This document shows, piece by piece, positions 25,012-38,773 of a DNA stretch of 64,000 nt (positions within the stretch are counted from its first letter, which is position 1; each line of letters opens with the position of its first letter). The translations under genes were made by a program, and so were the position numbers. The notes beneath the pieces are model-generated. The model made no database searches. It saw only the letters and a program-made list of their open reading frames with translations, and was not told the DNA's origin. Origin of the DNA: Shewanella avicenniae (GTDB taxonomy: Bacteria; Pseudomonadota; Gammaproteobacteria; Enterobacterales; Shewanellaceae). The stretch spans positions 1 to 64,000 of the forward strand of contig NZ_CP071503.1 in the NCBI RefSeq assembly GCF_017354945.1, written 5' to 3'.

Positions 25012-26108
25012 CCGAAGACTATTTGGTCGATTGGTTAGTTGTCAGTGCGGTATCCGGGCTTGGCCCGCTGCGGATTTGGCAATTACTTCAGCACATGGAT
25101 GTGCAGCAATTACGACACCGATTAGCATGTGAACCGCAATCGGTGTCGTCTAGACTGCAAGCGTCCGATATCGCTGCGGCTGAACAAAAAGTCGAGCAAG
25201 CCTTAGCTTGGCAGGCCGCTTCTCAACATCACTTCATCGTGACACCGCATTCCCCATTTTACCCACCCTTATTAGCTGAGCTTGATGACGCGCCGACCGT
25301 GTTATTTTGTAAAGGCGAAATCGATAGCTTAGTCGCACCATCAATCGCGCTAGTTGGCAGTCGTGATGCCAGTCGCAATGGACTGCAACATGCCTATGAT
25401 TTTGGCCGACAACTGGCAGAGTTGGGGCTGGTGGTGGTCAGCGGGATGGCGGCCGGTATTGATGGTGCCGCGCATCAAGGTTGCTTGATGGCTGGTGGGC
25501 GAACGCTCGGTGTGCTGGGTACCGGCGTGGAACAGATTTATCCCAAGCGTCATCGCAAGCTCTATGACGACGTGATGCAGTCTGGCTGCTTGATCAGCGA
25601 GTTCTGGCCTGATGTTAAACCCTATGCCGGCAATTTTCCCAAGCGGAACCGCATTATCAGTGGCTTATCGCTGGGAACGCTTGTGATAGAAGCGCGCCGA
25701 AAAAGTGGTTCATTGATCACCGCAAGACTCGCCAGTGAGCAAGGCCGAGAAGTTTTTGCTTTACCGGGCAGTATCTTAGCGGGCGACCACCAAGGGTGTC
25801 ATGATTTGATTAAAAATGGTGCAAAACTTGTCGACACGCTGGCCGATATAGTGGAAGAGCTGCCGCCTTTATTGCGGGCGCACCTTGAATCTTTGCCGAT
25901 TGAGCCCCATTTAACCAAAGAAGACAGCTCCGAGTTGCCATTTAAAACACTGTTAGCTAGTGTAGGGTATGAAACCACAGCAGTAGATGTAGTGGTTGCA
26001 AACAGTGGTATAGCGGTAGATCTGGTGTTGGAACAGTTGCTTGAGCTTGAACTACAAGGGTTTGTAGCGGCTGTACCTGGTGGTTACGTTAGACTTAAGA
26101 GGAGCTAG
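25008..26108 (+). CDS. dprA: DNA processing protein DprA
   Basis: DprA binds incoming single-stranded DNA and loads RecA during natural transformation. The 366-residue protein has the Rossmann-like core with [50 protein letters not shown] and [20 protein letters not shown], and a C-terminal winged-helix domain. Its ATG overlaps the upstream LysM stop by four bases (ATGA), and smg follows two bases after its stop. Confidence 0.96.
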   Translation: MTEDYLVDWLVVSAVSGLGPLRIWQLLQHMDVQQLRHRLACEPQSVSSRLQASDIAAAEQKVEQALAWQAASQHHFIVTPHSPFYPPLLAELDDAPTVLFCKGEIDSLVAPSIALVGSRDASRNGLQHAYDFGRQLAELGLVVVSGMAAGIDGAAHQGCLMAGGRTLGVLGTGVEQIYPKRHRKLYDDVMQSGCLISEFWPDVKPYAGNFPKRNRIISGLSLGTLVIEARRKSGSLITARLASEQGREVFALPGSILAGDHQGCHDLIKNGAKLVDTLADIVEELPPLLRAHLESLPIEPHLTKEDSSELPFKTLLASVGYETTAVDVVVANSGIAVDLVLEQLLELELQGFVAAVPGGYVRLKRS

Positions 26109-26110
26109 CC

Positions 26111-26584
26111 ATGTTCGATATCCTCATGTATTTATTTGAAAACTACGTCCATAGTGAAGTAGAGCTAATGGTTGATGAAGATGAATTGACCAAAGAGCTT
26201 ACTCGCGCTGGTTTCCATCAGTCTGAAATTTTAAAAGCCTTAAACTGGTTAGAGCGACTTGCTGCCCTGCAAGAAAGTGAATCGCCTTACCTTACCGCCA
26301 GCAACAAAAACGCGTTCCGTATCTATACGGCTGCCGAAATGGATAAGCTTGATGTGGAGTGTCGTGGATTTCTGTTCTTCCTGGAGCAAGTTAACGTGCT
26401 CAGCTTTGAAACTCGGGAGATGGTGATTGACCGAGTGATGGAGTTGGATGAGCCCGCAATTGTGTTGGAAGACTTAAAGTGGGTCATTTTGATGGTGCTG
26501 TTTAATGCCCCCGGCAACGAATCTGCCTATTCGCAGATGGAAGATCTGATCTTTGAGCAGCCCGACGGGCGATTACACTCATAA
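26111..26584 (+). CDS. smg: Smg family protein (DUF494)
   Basis: This 157-residue acidic protein of the Smg family is regularly found behind dprA in gammaproteobacteria; its function is unknown. It begins [19 protein letters not shown] and matches the E. coli Smg length (157). It is preceded by GAGGAG within the dprA end and followed by a terminator. Confidence 0.93.
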   Translation: MFDILMYLFENYVHSEVELMVDEDELTKELTRAGFHQSEILKALNWLERLAALQESESPYLTASNKNAFRIYTAAEMDKLDVECRGFLFFLEQVNVLSFETREMVIDRVMELDEPAIVLEDLKWVILMVLFNAPGNESAYSQMEDLIFEQPDGRLHS

Positions 26585-26604
26585 GCGCAACATCAGAATG
26601 AATA

Positions 26605-26633
26605 AGAAAGGGGCTAAAAGAGCCTCTTTTTTA
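26605..26633 (+). terminator. Intrinsic terminator after smg
   Basis: The arms GGGGCT and AGCCTC enclose a short A-rich loop, with flanking A-run and a run of six T, starting 21 bases after the smg stop. Confidence 0.75.
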
Positions 26634-26736
26634 ATACACAAAACAAGGCGCTTGGCTATGTTAAACTGCAGCCAAAGTTTTTAGTAAAACTCTGTAGCCG
26701 CGGGCTGTAGAGAACGTCAGCAGTGAAAGGCGAGTT

Positions 26737-27300
26737 ATGGCAAAGATAGATCAACAGCTATTTAATGCGAAAGCGCATGCACTGGAGAAAGAATTCGAAC
26801 TGTGCCCCAAGTGTGGTGCAGAGCTGAATATTCGCCATAGTAAGCATGGGAGCTTCCTTGGCTGCTGCAACTATCCGCAATGTGATTATAGTCGTCCGCT
26901 TGTTCAGCATGAATCGATTGAATCTCAGCCTATTCCCGGCTCTGAATGTCCTGATTGTGGTGCTGAGTTAGCTGTGAAATCGGGTCGCTTTGGTATTTTT
27001 ATCGGTTGCACCAACTATCCAGAATGCCGTCATATCGAAAAACACACCCAAGATGTCATCGAACAGCAGGTGCAATGTCCGCAATGTCAGACCGGCTTTC
27101 TCGAAACCAAAACTAATCGCTATGGCAAAACCTTCTTTGCTTGCAGTGGTTATCCCAAATGTCGTTTTGTGGTGAATTACCCGCCTCATGCTGAGACGTG
27201 CCCTCAATGCGGCTTCAGGATTTTGGTTGAGCGCAAAACTGCCTCTGGCAAGCGATTGGAGTGCCCAAGCAAAAGCTGTAACTACAAACGACCGGTGTGA
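26737..27300 (+). CDS. yrdD: Topoisomerase-type zinc-ribbon protein YrdD
   Basis: This 187-residue protein is built from four consecutive C4 zinc ribbons like those at the C-terminus of topoisomerase I, starting near residues 22, 70, 113 and 152 (each begins with CPxC). The first has CPKCGAELNIR and CCNYPQCDY; the second CPDCGAELAVK and CTNYPECRH. No topoisomerase catalytic domain is present. It probably binds nucleic acid; its role is not established. It sits in the conserved smg-yrdD-tsaC order. Confidence 0.9.
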   Translation: MAKIDQQLFNAKAHALEKEFELCPKCGAELNIRHSKHGSFLGCCNYPQCDYSRPLVQHESIESQPIPGSECPDCGAELAVKSGRFGIFIGCTNYPECRHIEKHTQDVIEQQVQCPQCQTGFLETKTNRYGKTFFACSGYPKCRFVVNYPPHAETCPQCGFRILVERKTASGKRLECPSKSCNYKRPV

Positions 27301-27389
27301 TCTTGCTCAAGTTTTACTGGTCAGTCATTATCGCTGCGTTATAATTCCGCCACTTACATTATTAAACACCTTATCGTTAAGGATTGAGC

Positions 27390-27953
27390 ATGTTGCAGAT
27401 CGCTGCGACCGATGTTGCTGAGTTGGTCGCTAAAGGCGGTGTAATCGCCTATCCCACAGAAGCGGTTTTTGGTTTGGGCTGCGACCCAGATAACCTTGCT
27501 GCCGTTCAACGCATTCTTGATATCAAGCAACGTCCTTGGGAAAAAGGGCTGATCATGGTGGCCGATACCTTCGAGCAACTACGGCCGTATCTGGACTTAA
27601 CCAATATTACTGAAGCGCAGCTTGCGCACGCGCATCAGTATTGGCCAGGGCCATTTACTTTTATCTTCCCCGCCAAGCAAAGCCTTTCCACCTTAGTGCG
27701 CGGTAAATTTGATACTGTCGCGGTGCGAGTATCCGCTCATCCGGTAGTCAAAACTTTGTGTCAAACGGTGGGTAAACCATTGATTTCGACCAGCGCCAAT
27801 CCAGCGGGAGAAGATCCCGCGTTAGACAGCGATACCATCCAACAGATGTTTGGTGACACTTTAGATGCTGTGGTGGTGGGGGAGTTGGGCGAACAACGCC
27901 AGCCATCGACCATCATTGATATTCGCAGCGGTAACGTATTACGTCAGGGATAA
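27390..27953 (+). CDS. tsaC: Threonylcarbamoyl-AMP synthase TsaC
   Basis: TsaC (YrdC/RimN) makes threonylcarbamoyl-AMP from threonine, bicarbonate and ATP for t6A formation at position 37 of ANN-decoding tRNAs. From ATG 27390, behind AAGGA, it is 188 residues (E. coli 190). The family motif GGVIAYPTEAVFGLGCDP lies near the N-terminus (about 17-34), followed by KQRPWEKGL and STSANPAGEDPA. A TTG two codons upstream is an alternative. hemF follows 16 bases later. Confidence 0.95.
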   Translation: MLQIAATDVAELVAKGGVIAYPTEAVFGLGCDPDNLAAVQRILDIKQRPWEKGLIMVADTFEQLRPYLDLTNITEAQLAHAHQYWPGPFTFIFPAKQSLSTLVRGKFDTVAVRVSAHPVVKTLCQTVGKPLISTSANPAGEDPALDSDTIQQMFGDTLDAVVVGELGEQRQPSTIIDIRSGNVLRQG

Positions 27954-27957
27954 GTAG

Positions 27958-28881
<924 letters not shown>

Positions 28882-28910
28882 TCTGACTTACCTGATAGCG
28901 TAATCCGGCG

Positions 28911-29342
28911 CTATTGGTTACGCATATGGTCAGCAAGTTGGCTAATTGCTTGGTAAATAACGCGGCGATGTTCCGCGTTTTTTACTGCTTGCGTTAACGC
29001 AGCGTTCATACACAGCAACCATTGATCCCGCATCTGTTCGTCGATAGCAAATGACAAGTGCCTTGCCCGTAACATTGGCGCGCCACGGCGTTGGGTAAAC
29101 AGTTGCGGTCCGCCCAACCAGCCACTTAAAAACTCAAACAACTTCTGTTCTGATTCATCCAGAGTTTGCGGATGGATAGCGAGCAACGCCTGTGTTGCTG
29201 GGTTGCTGCGCATCTCTTGATAGAACAAATGCGCGATGTTGCGAATGGTCGCTTCGCCGCCAATTAAGTCATATGCATTTGATTGTGTCGGATCGCGCTC
29301 TGCAGCAGCTTGTTTACCGAGTAAACGTTTAATAAAGTTCAT
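28911..29342 (-). CDS. Group II truncated haemoglobin
   Basis: From ATG 29342 this is a 143-residue globin. It shows the group II truncated haemoglobin pattern: [18 protein letters not shown], a proximal-His region around [34 protein letters not shown], and RDQWLLCM near the end. The trailing N-terminal [10 protein letters not shown] is short and basic. Family members bind oxygen or NO; the specific role here is unknown. Longer readings up to 29471 are possible but give an N-terminus with no globin match. It is divergent from aroE with about 150 bases between starts. Confidence 0.9.
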   Translation of the reverse strand: MNFIKRLLGKQAAAERDPTQSNAYDLIGGEATIRNIAHLFYQEMRSNPATQALLAIHPQTLDESEQKLFEFLSGWLGGPQLFTQRRGAPMLRARHLSFAIDEQMRDQWLLCMNAALTQAVKNAEHRRVIYQAISQLADHMRNQ

Positions 29343-29493
29343 ACCGATTATTTTGAGTTGCGTTACCGCCATTATAACGGGCAATGCCGATTTGATGCAG
29401 CGTATCGTTGCCTTGTTAACATTGCCTCGTTGCTGGTGGCCATTTACACTGAGGCTAAATATTCCACTCACAACCTACGCGACAGATTCTCTT

Positions 29494-30330
29494 ATGGCTG
29501 AACCGCAACAAGCAGATAGATACGCTGTATTTGGCAATCCTATCGCACACAGTAAATCCCCAGATATTCATCAAGCGTTTGCCAAGCAAACAGGGCAGCA
29601 GCTGAGTTATGAACGAATCCTCGCGCCTGTTGAAGCGTTTGAGCAAACTGCCCGTAGTTTTTTTGCCGATGTGCGAGCAAAAGGTGCGAATGTGACCGTG
29701 CCATTCAAAGAGCAAGCTTTCGCCATGTGCGATACGTTAAGCGAGCGCGCCAAATTAGCCGGCGCAGTCAATACCCTCATCAAGCTGGAGAATGGTCAAC
29801 TGCAAGGCGATAACACCGATGGGCTTGGCTTGGTAAGCGACCTACTGGCGTATACAGTTCTTGAGGACAAGCGGGTGTTGTTAATTGGTGCTGGCGGTGC
29901 TGCAAAAGGATGTTTGTTGCCATTATTGGAAGCTGGCGTTGCGAGTATCGACATTTACAACCGCACACTGGTAAAAGCCGAACAATTGGCTGCGGTTGCT
30001 CCACACCGTTGCCAAGCAGTAACAGCAGCGGCTTTGGCACAAGGCTATGATGTCATCATCAACTCCACTTCCGCGAGTTTACATGGTCAGCTCCCCGAGG
30101 TTCCCGCGCACATTATTGCGGAGCACACAGTTTGCTACGACATGATGTATGGCAAAGCGATCACCTTATTTAACCAATGGTCGCTTGAGCAAGGTGCAAA
30201 GGCCTCGATTGATGGCTTGGGTATGCTGGTGGGGCAAGCGGCGCACAGCTTTAACCTTTGGCGTGGGGTGATGCCTGACGTTGCCCCTGTACTTAGCCTG
30301 CTCAGACAACAACTTGAGACATCGGCATGA
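29494..30330 (+). CDS. aroE: Shikimate dehydrogenase (NADP+)
   Basis: AroE reduces 3-dehydroshikimate to shikimate in aromatic amino acid synthesis. From ATG 29494 it is 278 residues (E. coli 272). Substrate-binding motifs are [27 protein letters not shown] (catalytic Lys) and [13 protein letters not shown] (catalytic Asp), followed by the NADP fold [13 protein letters not shown] and a C-terminal [13 protein letters not shown]. An open extension upstream to 29236 has no family match. The stop overlaps the next start (ATGA). Confidence 0.96.
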   Translation: MAEPQQADRYAVFGNPIAHSKSPDIHQAFAKQTGQQLSYERILAPVEAFEQTARSFFADVRAKGANVTVPFKEQAFAMCDTLSERAKLAGAVNTLIKLENGQLQGDNTDGLGLVSDLLAYTVLEDKRVLLIGAGGAAKGCLLPLLEAGVASIDIYNRTLVKAEQLAAVAPHRCQAVTAAALAQGYDVIINSTSASLHGQLPEVPAHIIAEHTVCYDMMYGKAITLFNQWSLEQGAKASIDGLGMLVGQAAHSFNLWRGVMPDVAPVLSLLRQQLETSA

Positions 30331-30587
30331 ATCAACAATTGATTTTTAATGATGACGCTATGCTCGACAGTGCGCGCCAGGCAATTGTCTGTTCAGTGAT
30401 GGATGGGGGGATGAAGCTAAGATGTGTCGTGAGTCTGGAGTATTTATCCCGACTCAATGGCAGCCCTGTTCCACTAAATCAGTTGCTCGATTGCTTTGAG
30501 CAATATCGCTTCGACATTGAAGATGAGATCGAAGCGATGCTTGCGAAAGAGCAGTTTAATCAAGCTGGCGAGCTAGAATTGCACTAG
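30327..30587 (+). CDS. yrdB: DUF1488 family protein (YrdB-like)
   Basis: This 86-residue protein has the DUF1488 pattern (N-terminal strand pair, then [13 protein letters not shown] and a Glu-rich end). The family is found next to aroE in E. coli (YrdB) and relatives; the function is unknown. Its ATG overlaps the aroE stop by four bases. Confidence 0.85.
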   Translation: MNQQLIFNDDAMLDSARQAIVCSVMDGGMKLRCVVSLEYLSRLNGSPVPLNQLLDCFEQYRFDIEDEIEAMLAKEQFNQAGELELH

Positions 30588-30601
30588 GTCGCCTGACCGG
30601 G

Positions 30602-31141
30602 TCAAAGCTCAGCGAGATATTCATTCTTTAAGCGTACATAGTTGTCCGCAGATTTAGGTAAAAAAGCCAATTCACTTTCGCGTAATGGCCGTGCTTGTTT
30701 CGCTGGATTACCCACATACAAATAGCCGCTTTCTAAACGTTTGTTCGGTGGCACCACAGAACCGGCTGCGATAATCACATTATCTTCTACCACCACATTA
30801 TCTAAAATAACCGCGCCCATTCCGACTAAAACGCAATTGCCAATCTGGCAACCGTGCAACATTGCCTTGTGGCCCACAGTAACATCGTCACCAATGATCA
30901 GTGGGTAGCCGTCAGGATTTGACTCGCTGCGACGGGTGACATGCAACACAGTGCCATCTTGAATACTGGTGCGCTTACCGATACTGATGTAATTCACATC
31001 ACCACGCGCAGCGACCATTGGCCAAACATTGGCATCATCATCTAAACGAATGTCCCCGATAAGCACTGCAGCTTCATCAACGTACACATCCTTGCCCAAT
31101 TTTGGTGTCATGCCCTTATAAGCACGTAACTTTTGACTCAT
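30602..31141 (-). CDS. yrdA: Gamma-class carbonic anhydrase-like protein YrdA
   Basis: From ATG 31141, which follows GGAG, this is a 179-residue left-handed parallel beta-helix protein of the gamma carbonic anhydrase family. Hexapeptide repeats run from about residue 20 to 140. The three metal-ligand histidines are visible in TVLHVT, VGHKAM and MLHGCQ. Whether it hydrates CO2 is not established for the YrdA group. The end is convergent with yrdB. Confidence 0.92.
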   Translation of the reverse strand: MSQKLRAYKGMTPKLGKDVYVDEAAVLIGDIRLDDDANVWPMVAARGDVNYISIGKRTSIQDGTVLHVTRRSESNPDGYPLIIGDDVTVGHKAMLHGCQIGNCVLVGMGAVILDNVVVEDNVIIAAGSVVPPNKRLESGYLYVGNPAKQARPLRESELAFLPKSADNYVRLKNEYLAEL

Positions 31142-31220
31142 AAAGAGCTCCTTTGCTGATGTTTTGCCCATTATATGGTGAAAAATAAACAAGTTGGCTC
31201 AAATAGTCAGCAAACAAACT

Positions 31221-31277
31221 AAAAAAGCCAAAAAAGCGTAAAAAGCCACTTGCGCGGATTTCTGATGTCCCTATAAT
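31221..31277 (+). promoter_or_regulatory. rrn promoter P1 with A-tract upstream element
   Basis: The -35 element TTGCGC (31250-31255) and -10 element TATAAT (31272-31277) are 16 bases apart, the spacing typical of rrn P1 promoters. Upstream are three A-tracts starting at 31221, 31230 and 31240, spaced at about one helical turn, as in UP elements and curved DNA. A GC-rich discriminator follows the -10. Confidence 0.8.
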
Positions 31278-31373
31278 GCGCACCCACTGAGACGGCACAG
31301 CGCGAAAGCAAAGGCGGTTGAGGTGGTGATGAGGATGACTCATCGCAAGGCGAAAATAAGTTTGAAATCAAGC

Positions 31374-31401
31374 TTGACGCCGACTCGGGGAAGTGTAGAA
31401 T
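31374..31401 (+). promoter_or_regulatory. rrn promoter P2
   Basis: TTGACG (31374-31379) and TAGAAT (31396-31401) are separated by 16 bases, about 124 bases downstream of P1 and 155 bases before the 16S gene. Confidence 0.8.
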
Positions 31402-31413
31402 ACGCAGCCCTGA

Positions 31414-31446
31414 CCTGAAGTGAGTTCTTCAGGCTGCTCTTTAACA
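31414..31446 (+). promoter_or_regulatory. rrn antitermination site (boxB-like hairpin plus boxA)
   Basis: The stem CCTGAAG (31414-31420) with CTTCAGG (31427-31433) is followed at once by the boxA sequence TGCTCTTTAACA (31435-31446), the Nus-factor binding arrangement used in rRNA operon leaders. Confidence 0.85.
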
Positions 31447-31556
31447 AGTTATCAAGCAATCTGTGTGGGCACTCTCAGGTTGATATATCGACAAACGATT
31501 TATCGACTTTATGAAGAGTGTTCATACGAACAGAATTCATTAGAGTCAAAACTTTC

Positions 31557-33098
<1,542 letters not shown>

Positions 33099-33179
33099 CC
33101 TAAGCGATATACGATTTGATGAGTGTTCACACAGATTGCTTGATGAAATGTAGAGCAAGAAAACAGAGAAATCTGTAAG

Positions 33180-33256
33180 GGGTCTGTAGCTCAGGTGGTT
33201 AGAGCGTTCGCCTGATAAGCGAGAGGTCGGTGGTTCGAGTCCACTCAGACCCACCA
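33180..33256 (+). tRNA. tRNA-Ile (GAT)
   Basis: A 77-base cloverleaf with GGGTCTG/CAGACCC acceptor arms, anticodon GAT, TTCGAGT T-loop and encoded CCA. It lies in the 16S-23S spacer, as is usual in proteobacteria. Confidence 0.98.
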
Positions 33257-33270
33257 ATAATCTTGAAAAT

Positions 33271-33346
33271 GGGGCTATAGCTCAGCTGGGAGAGCGCCTG
33301 CCTTGCACGCAGGAGGTCTGCGGTTCGATCCCGCATAGCTCCACCA
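33271..33346 (+). tRNA. tRNA-Ala (TGC)
   Basis: A 76-base cloverleaf with anticodon TGC, TTCGATC T-loop and encoded CCA, 14 bases after tRNA-Ile. Confidence 0.98.
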
Positions 33347-33426
33347 TCTTTCAAGATGAACACTTGCTCCGTGGTAACGGAAATGCCAAAGATAAGTTTC
33401 GAATTTATCTTTGGCTTTTTTAAGCC

Positions 33427-33438
33427 TGCTCTTTAACA
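33427..33438 (+). promoter_or_regulatory. boxA in the 16S-23S spacer
   Basis: TGCTCTTTAACA is repeated exactly as in the leader, upstream of the 23S gene. Confidence 0.8.
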
Positions 33439-33613
33439 ATTTGGAAAGCTGATAGTAGAGATTAAATAGCGATATTTAATCGAAATTGAGTTCTCAAAAT
33501 ACTTCAATCAAGTGTTTTGGATATTCATGTGTTCGAAAGGACACAATCAAGGCGAAAACAAACCATATGGGTCGTGCATGCGATTCGGTCGAGGAAACTC
33601 ATCCGGGTTGTAT

Positions 33614-36503
<2,890 letters not shown>

Positions 36504-36591
36504 ACAACCCCGATGGGTTTTGGTAACCTTGATGAATAAAGAAATACTTGATTTGAAGTATGAGAACACAGCTTAAAAGAATTTGAAAAGG

Positions 36592-36667
36592 GGTCGCTTA
36601 GCTCAGCTGGGAGAGCACCTCCCTTACAAGGAGGGGGTCACTGGTTCGAACCCAGTAGCGACCACCA
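36592..36667 (+). tRNA. tRNA-Val (TAC) between 23S and 5S
   Basis: A 76-base cloverleaf: acceptor GGTCGCT pairs with AGCGACC, anticodon TAC, T-loop GGTTCGAAC, and encoded CCA. Its place between 23S and 5S is not the common gammaproteobacterial layout. Confidence 0.96.
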
Positions 36668-36741
36668 TTTCAAACGAACTACAAAAAAGCAGCTTTCCGA
36701 ATTACTTGTTTTTGCCAGAAAGGCGAGAGCAGAAAAGAATT

Positions 36742-36861
36742 TGTCTGGTGACAATAGCATTGTGGTCCCACCTGATCCCATCCCGAACTCAGAAGTGAAA
36801 CACAATCGCGCCGATGGTAGTGTGGGGTTTCCCCATGTGAGAGTAGGTCATCGCCAGACGC
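36742..36861 (+). rRNA. rrf: 5S ribosomal RNA
   Basis: The sequence has the 5S landmarks GTGGTCCCACCTGATCCCAT, CGAACTCAGAAGTGAAAC and CGCCGATGGTAGTGTGGGG, with terminal stem GTCTGG/CCAGAC. About 120 bases; ends are estimated by comparison with E. coli. Confidence 0.95.
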
Positions 36862-36928
36862 CCAATTAGATTTTCGCTTGAAAAAGCGAAATCAATCAGC
36901 TTAGTACCACGTTGTGGGAAACAGAGTT

Positions 36929-37005
36929 GGAGCGGTAGTTCAGTTGGTTAGAATACCGGCCTGTCACGCCGGGGGTCGCGGGTTCGAGTCCCGTCCGCTC
37001 CGCCA
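36929..37005 (+). tRNA. tRNA-Asp (GTC)
   Basis: A 77-base cloverleaf with acceptor GGAGCGG/CCGCTCC, anticodon GTC, T-loop GGTTCGAGT and encoded CCA, 67 bases after 5S and just before the operon terminator. Confidence 0.97.
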
Positions 37006-37012
37006 ACACATC

Positions 37013-37042
37013 AAGGCCTCGTCTTACGACGAGGCCTTTTTG
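37013..37042 (+). terminator. rrn operon terminator
   Basis: AAGGCCTCGT pairs with ACGAGGCCTT around a 4-base loop (CTTA, closed by G/C), followed by a T-rich tract, beginning 8 bases after tRNA-Asp. Confidence 0.92.
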
Positions 37043-37169
37043 TTTTTGTCATATTTCGATACGGTTCTTTTTAGTTCAGCTGATTACGTGAGTGATATCA
37101 TGGCTCTGTGATTAGAATATCAATTCATTCTGTTATATTCGTTATAATCCATCATCGGAGAAAATATCG

Positions 37170-37424
37170 TTGCAATGCCGTATGGGATGCGGTGCCTGTT
37201 GTGTGGCACCTTCGATCAGTAGTGCGATTCCAGGGATGCCAAACGGCAAGCCTGCAGGTGTACGCTGCATACAGCTTGATGATAATAATCTCTGCAAGTT
37301 ATTTGGCTTACCTGAACGTCCAGCAGTATGTCTTGAGTTCACTGCTACGAAAGACGTTTGTGGATCGAGTAATGAAGAGGCTTTCTCGATCATTACGTCC
37401 TTGGAACAACTGACTTCACGATAA
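37170..37424 (+). CDS. YkgJ family cysteine cluster protein
   Basis: This 84-residue protein carries the YkgJ-type cysteine pattern: CRMGCGACC at the N-terminus, then RCIQLDDNNLCKLFG and PAVCLEF, CG. The clustered Cys residues suggest an iron-sulfur or zinc site; the function is unknown. The start is TTG at 37170 with CGGAG nine bases upstream; no ATG lies before the first Cys cluster. It is nine bases ahead of nsrR and may be cotranscribed with it. Confidence 0.82.
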   Translation: MQCRMGCGACCVAPSISSAIPGMPNGKPAGVRCIQLDDNNLCKLFGLPERPAVCLEFTATKDVCGSSNEEAFSIITSLEQLTSR

Positions 37425-37433
37425 GGCTCGCTG

Positions 37434-37886
37434 ATGCAATTAACTCGGTATACAGATTTTGGTATTCGCACGCTAATGTATTTGGCGTTAAACCCTGAGC
37501 GGGACACCTTGTTTCGCATTGCTGAGATCACCGAGGTTTTTGACTTGTCGCCGAACCACGTGTCTAAGATTGTGCATCACCTAGGTAAGCTAGGTTATTT
37601 GCACACTGTGCGCGGTAAAGCGGGTGGTTTTCGTTTAGCTAAGCGGGCTGAAGATATCAATATGGGGCAGTTGGTGCGTGAATTAGAGCACTCGCTCGAG
37701 CCTATCGATTGCAGCAACCCTTATTGTCGTATGTTGCCAGCATGCCGCTTAAAAGGCGTTTTAGCCAATGCGGTTGAGGCTTATCTTAACGTGTTGGCGC
37801 AGTATACCTTGGCAGATGTAGTGGTTAACCGTACTGAGCTGTTGGCGACTCTACCCAAATCTGACAATGTGCTAAGCATTATTTAA
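37434..37886 (+). CDS. nsrR: Nitric-oxide-sensing repressor NsrR (Rrf2 family)
   Basis: The 150-residue protein begins MQLTRYTDFGIRTLMYLA and has a winged helix with SPNHVSKIVHHLGKLGYL and VRGKAGGFRLA. Three Cys ligands for the NO-sensitive iron-sulfur cluster are at 93, 98 and 104 (CSNPYCRMLPAC), the NsrR pattern rather than IscR. NsrR represses NO-detoxification genes until NO damages the cluster. The targets are not evident nearby. It overlaps the convergent yibQ by four bases. Confidence 0.92.
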   Translation: MQLTRYTDFGIRTLMYLALNPERDTLFRIAEITEVFDLSPNHVSKIVHHLGKLGYLHTVRGKAGGFRLAKRAEDINMGQLVRELEHSLEPIDCSNPYCRMLPACRLKGVLANAVEAYLNVLAQYTLADVVVNRTELLATLPKSDNVLSII

Positions 37887-38644
37887 AGCTGCTCGTTGCT
37901 GCTGTCTTTCTTCGATTGCTCTTTAGCAAACTGGAACGAGAGCAGCTCTGATGCTTTGACCAATTCAACGCCTCGCCGTTTTAATCGCTCTTTTAGCTGC
38001 CGTTTTAGGAAGGCAATGGTCTCGGGATAGGGATGTGCGATCAGTACCGCTTGGCCATCCTGTTTCGCTAGAGTCATCGCTTGTTCGAGTTGTTTGGCTA
38101 AGGTGGCTTGGTCTAACTGGTTATCAAGGAAAACCTGCCGCCGCAACAATGGCACGTTAAAGGTGTTCGCTTCTTTACTCGCCTTGGAGTAGCGGGTGGT
38201 CATGCTGTCGACAAAATATAAGTTCTCACTGCGTAATACTTCCATCAACCATTGCATCGGCTTGTCTAACTGAGTCAGTAAACTGCCCATATGATTGTTG
38301 CTGCCCTTGGCATAGGGCACGCTGCTGAGCGCTTCTTCAACTGCCAGTTTGAAATCTTGCTCATCCATCTGATTATTGAGTCCACCCGGGCCCATCGCTT
38401 TGCCGTTAAGCGCTTGCATGGGCAGATGAACCATTATTTCATGACCCTTATGATGGCCTTGTTCGGCGAGTTTTTGTCCAAGAGGGGTGTGCGGTAGTAC
38501 CGAAAGTGTAATGCCTGATGGCAGCGACAGTGCATCCTCGTCAGTGTGACGATAGCCAATGTCATCAATAATGATCGCTAGTTGTCCTGCATTACATGGG
38601 TTGCAACACAGGGCAAGGAACAGTCCCAGTATGAGTCGGCGCAC
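37883..38644 (-). CDS. yibQ: Divergent polysaccharide deacetylase YibQ
   Basis: A 253-residue exported protein with an N-terminal signal sequence (RRLILGLFLALCCNPCNA) followed by LAIIIDDIGY, HEIMVHLPMQAL, and NHMGS and VDSMTTRYSKA blocks of the divergent deacetylase (YibQ) family. The family occurs next to envC in many gammaproteobacteria, as here. The likely start is GTG 38644, but no clear ribosome-binding sequence is visible. Substrate is unknown; a role in cell-wall turnover is inferred from the neighbours. Confidence 0.85.
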   Translation of the reverse strand: MRRLILGLFLALCCNPCNAGQLAIIIDDIGYRHTDEDALSLPSGITLSVLPHTPLGQKLAEQGHHKGHEIMVHLPMQALNGKAMGPGGLNNQMDEQDFKLAVEEALSSVPYAKGSNNHMGSLLTQLDKPMQWLMEVLRSENLYFVDSMTTRYSKASKEANTFNVPLLRRQVFLDNQLDQATLAKQLEQAMTLAKQDGQAVLIAHPYPETIAFLKRQLKERLKRRGVELVKASELLSFQFAKEQSKKDSSNEQL

Positions 38645-38773
38645 TATTATTTTTTGTATTAATTGTTATGGTTACTAATCAGCATGACTGAATGGCTGAT
38701 TTATAAATGAGTTACGATCCTTCGTATCCAGTTATACCAGTTATTGCCCTGTCAGTGTCAAGTTGTCGCTGTG

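Noticed and set aside
36869..36893. Hairpin after 5S rRNA considered as a terminator
   Set aside because: There is no T-tract after it and tRNA-Asp follows downstream; a processing stem is more likely, and the real terminator is at 37013-37042.
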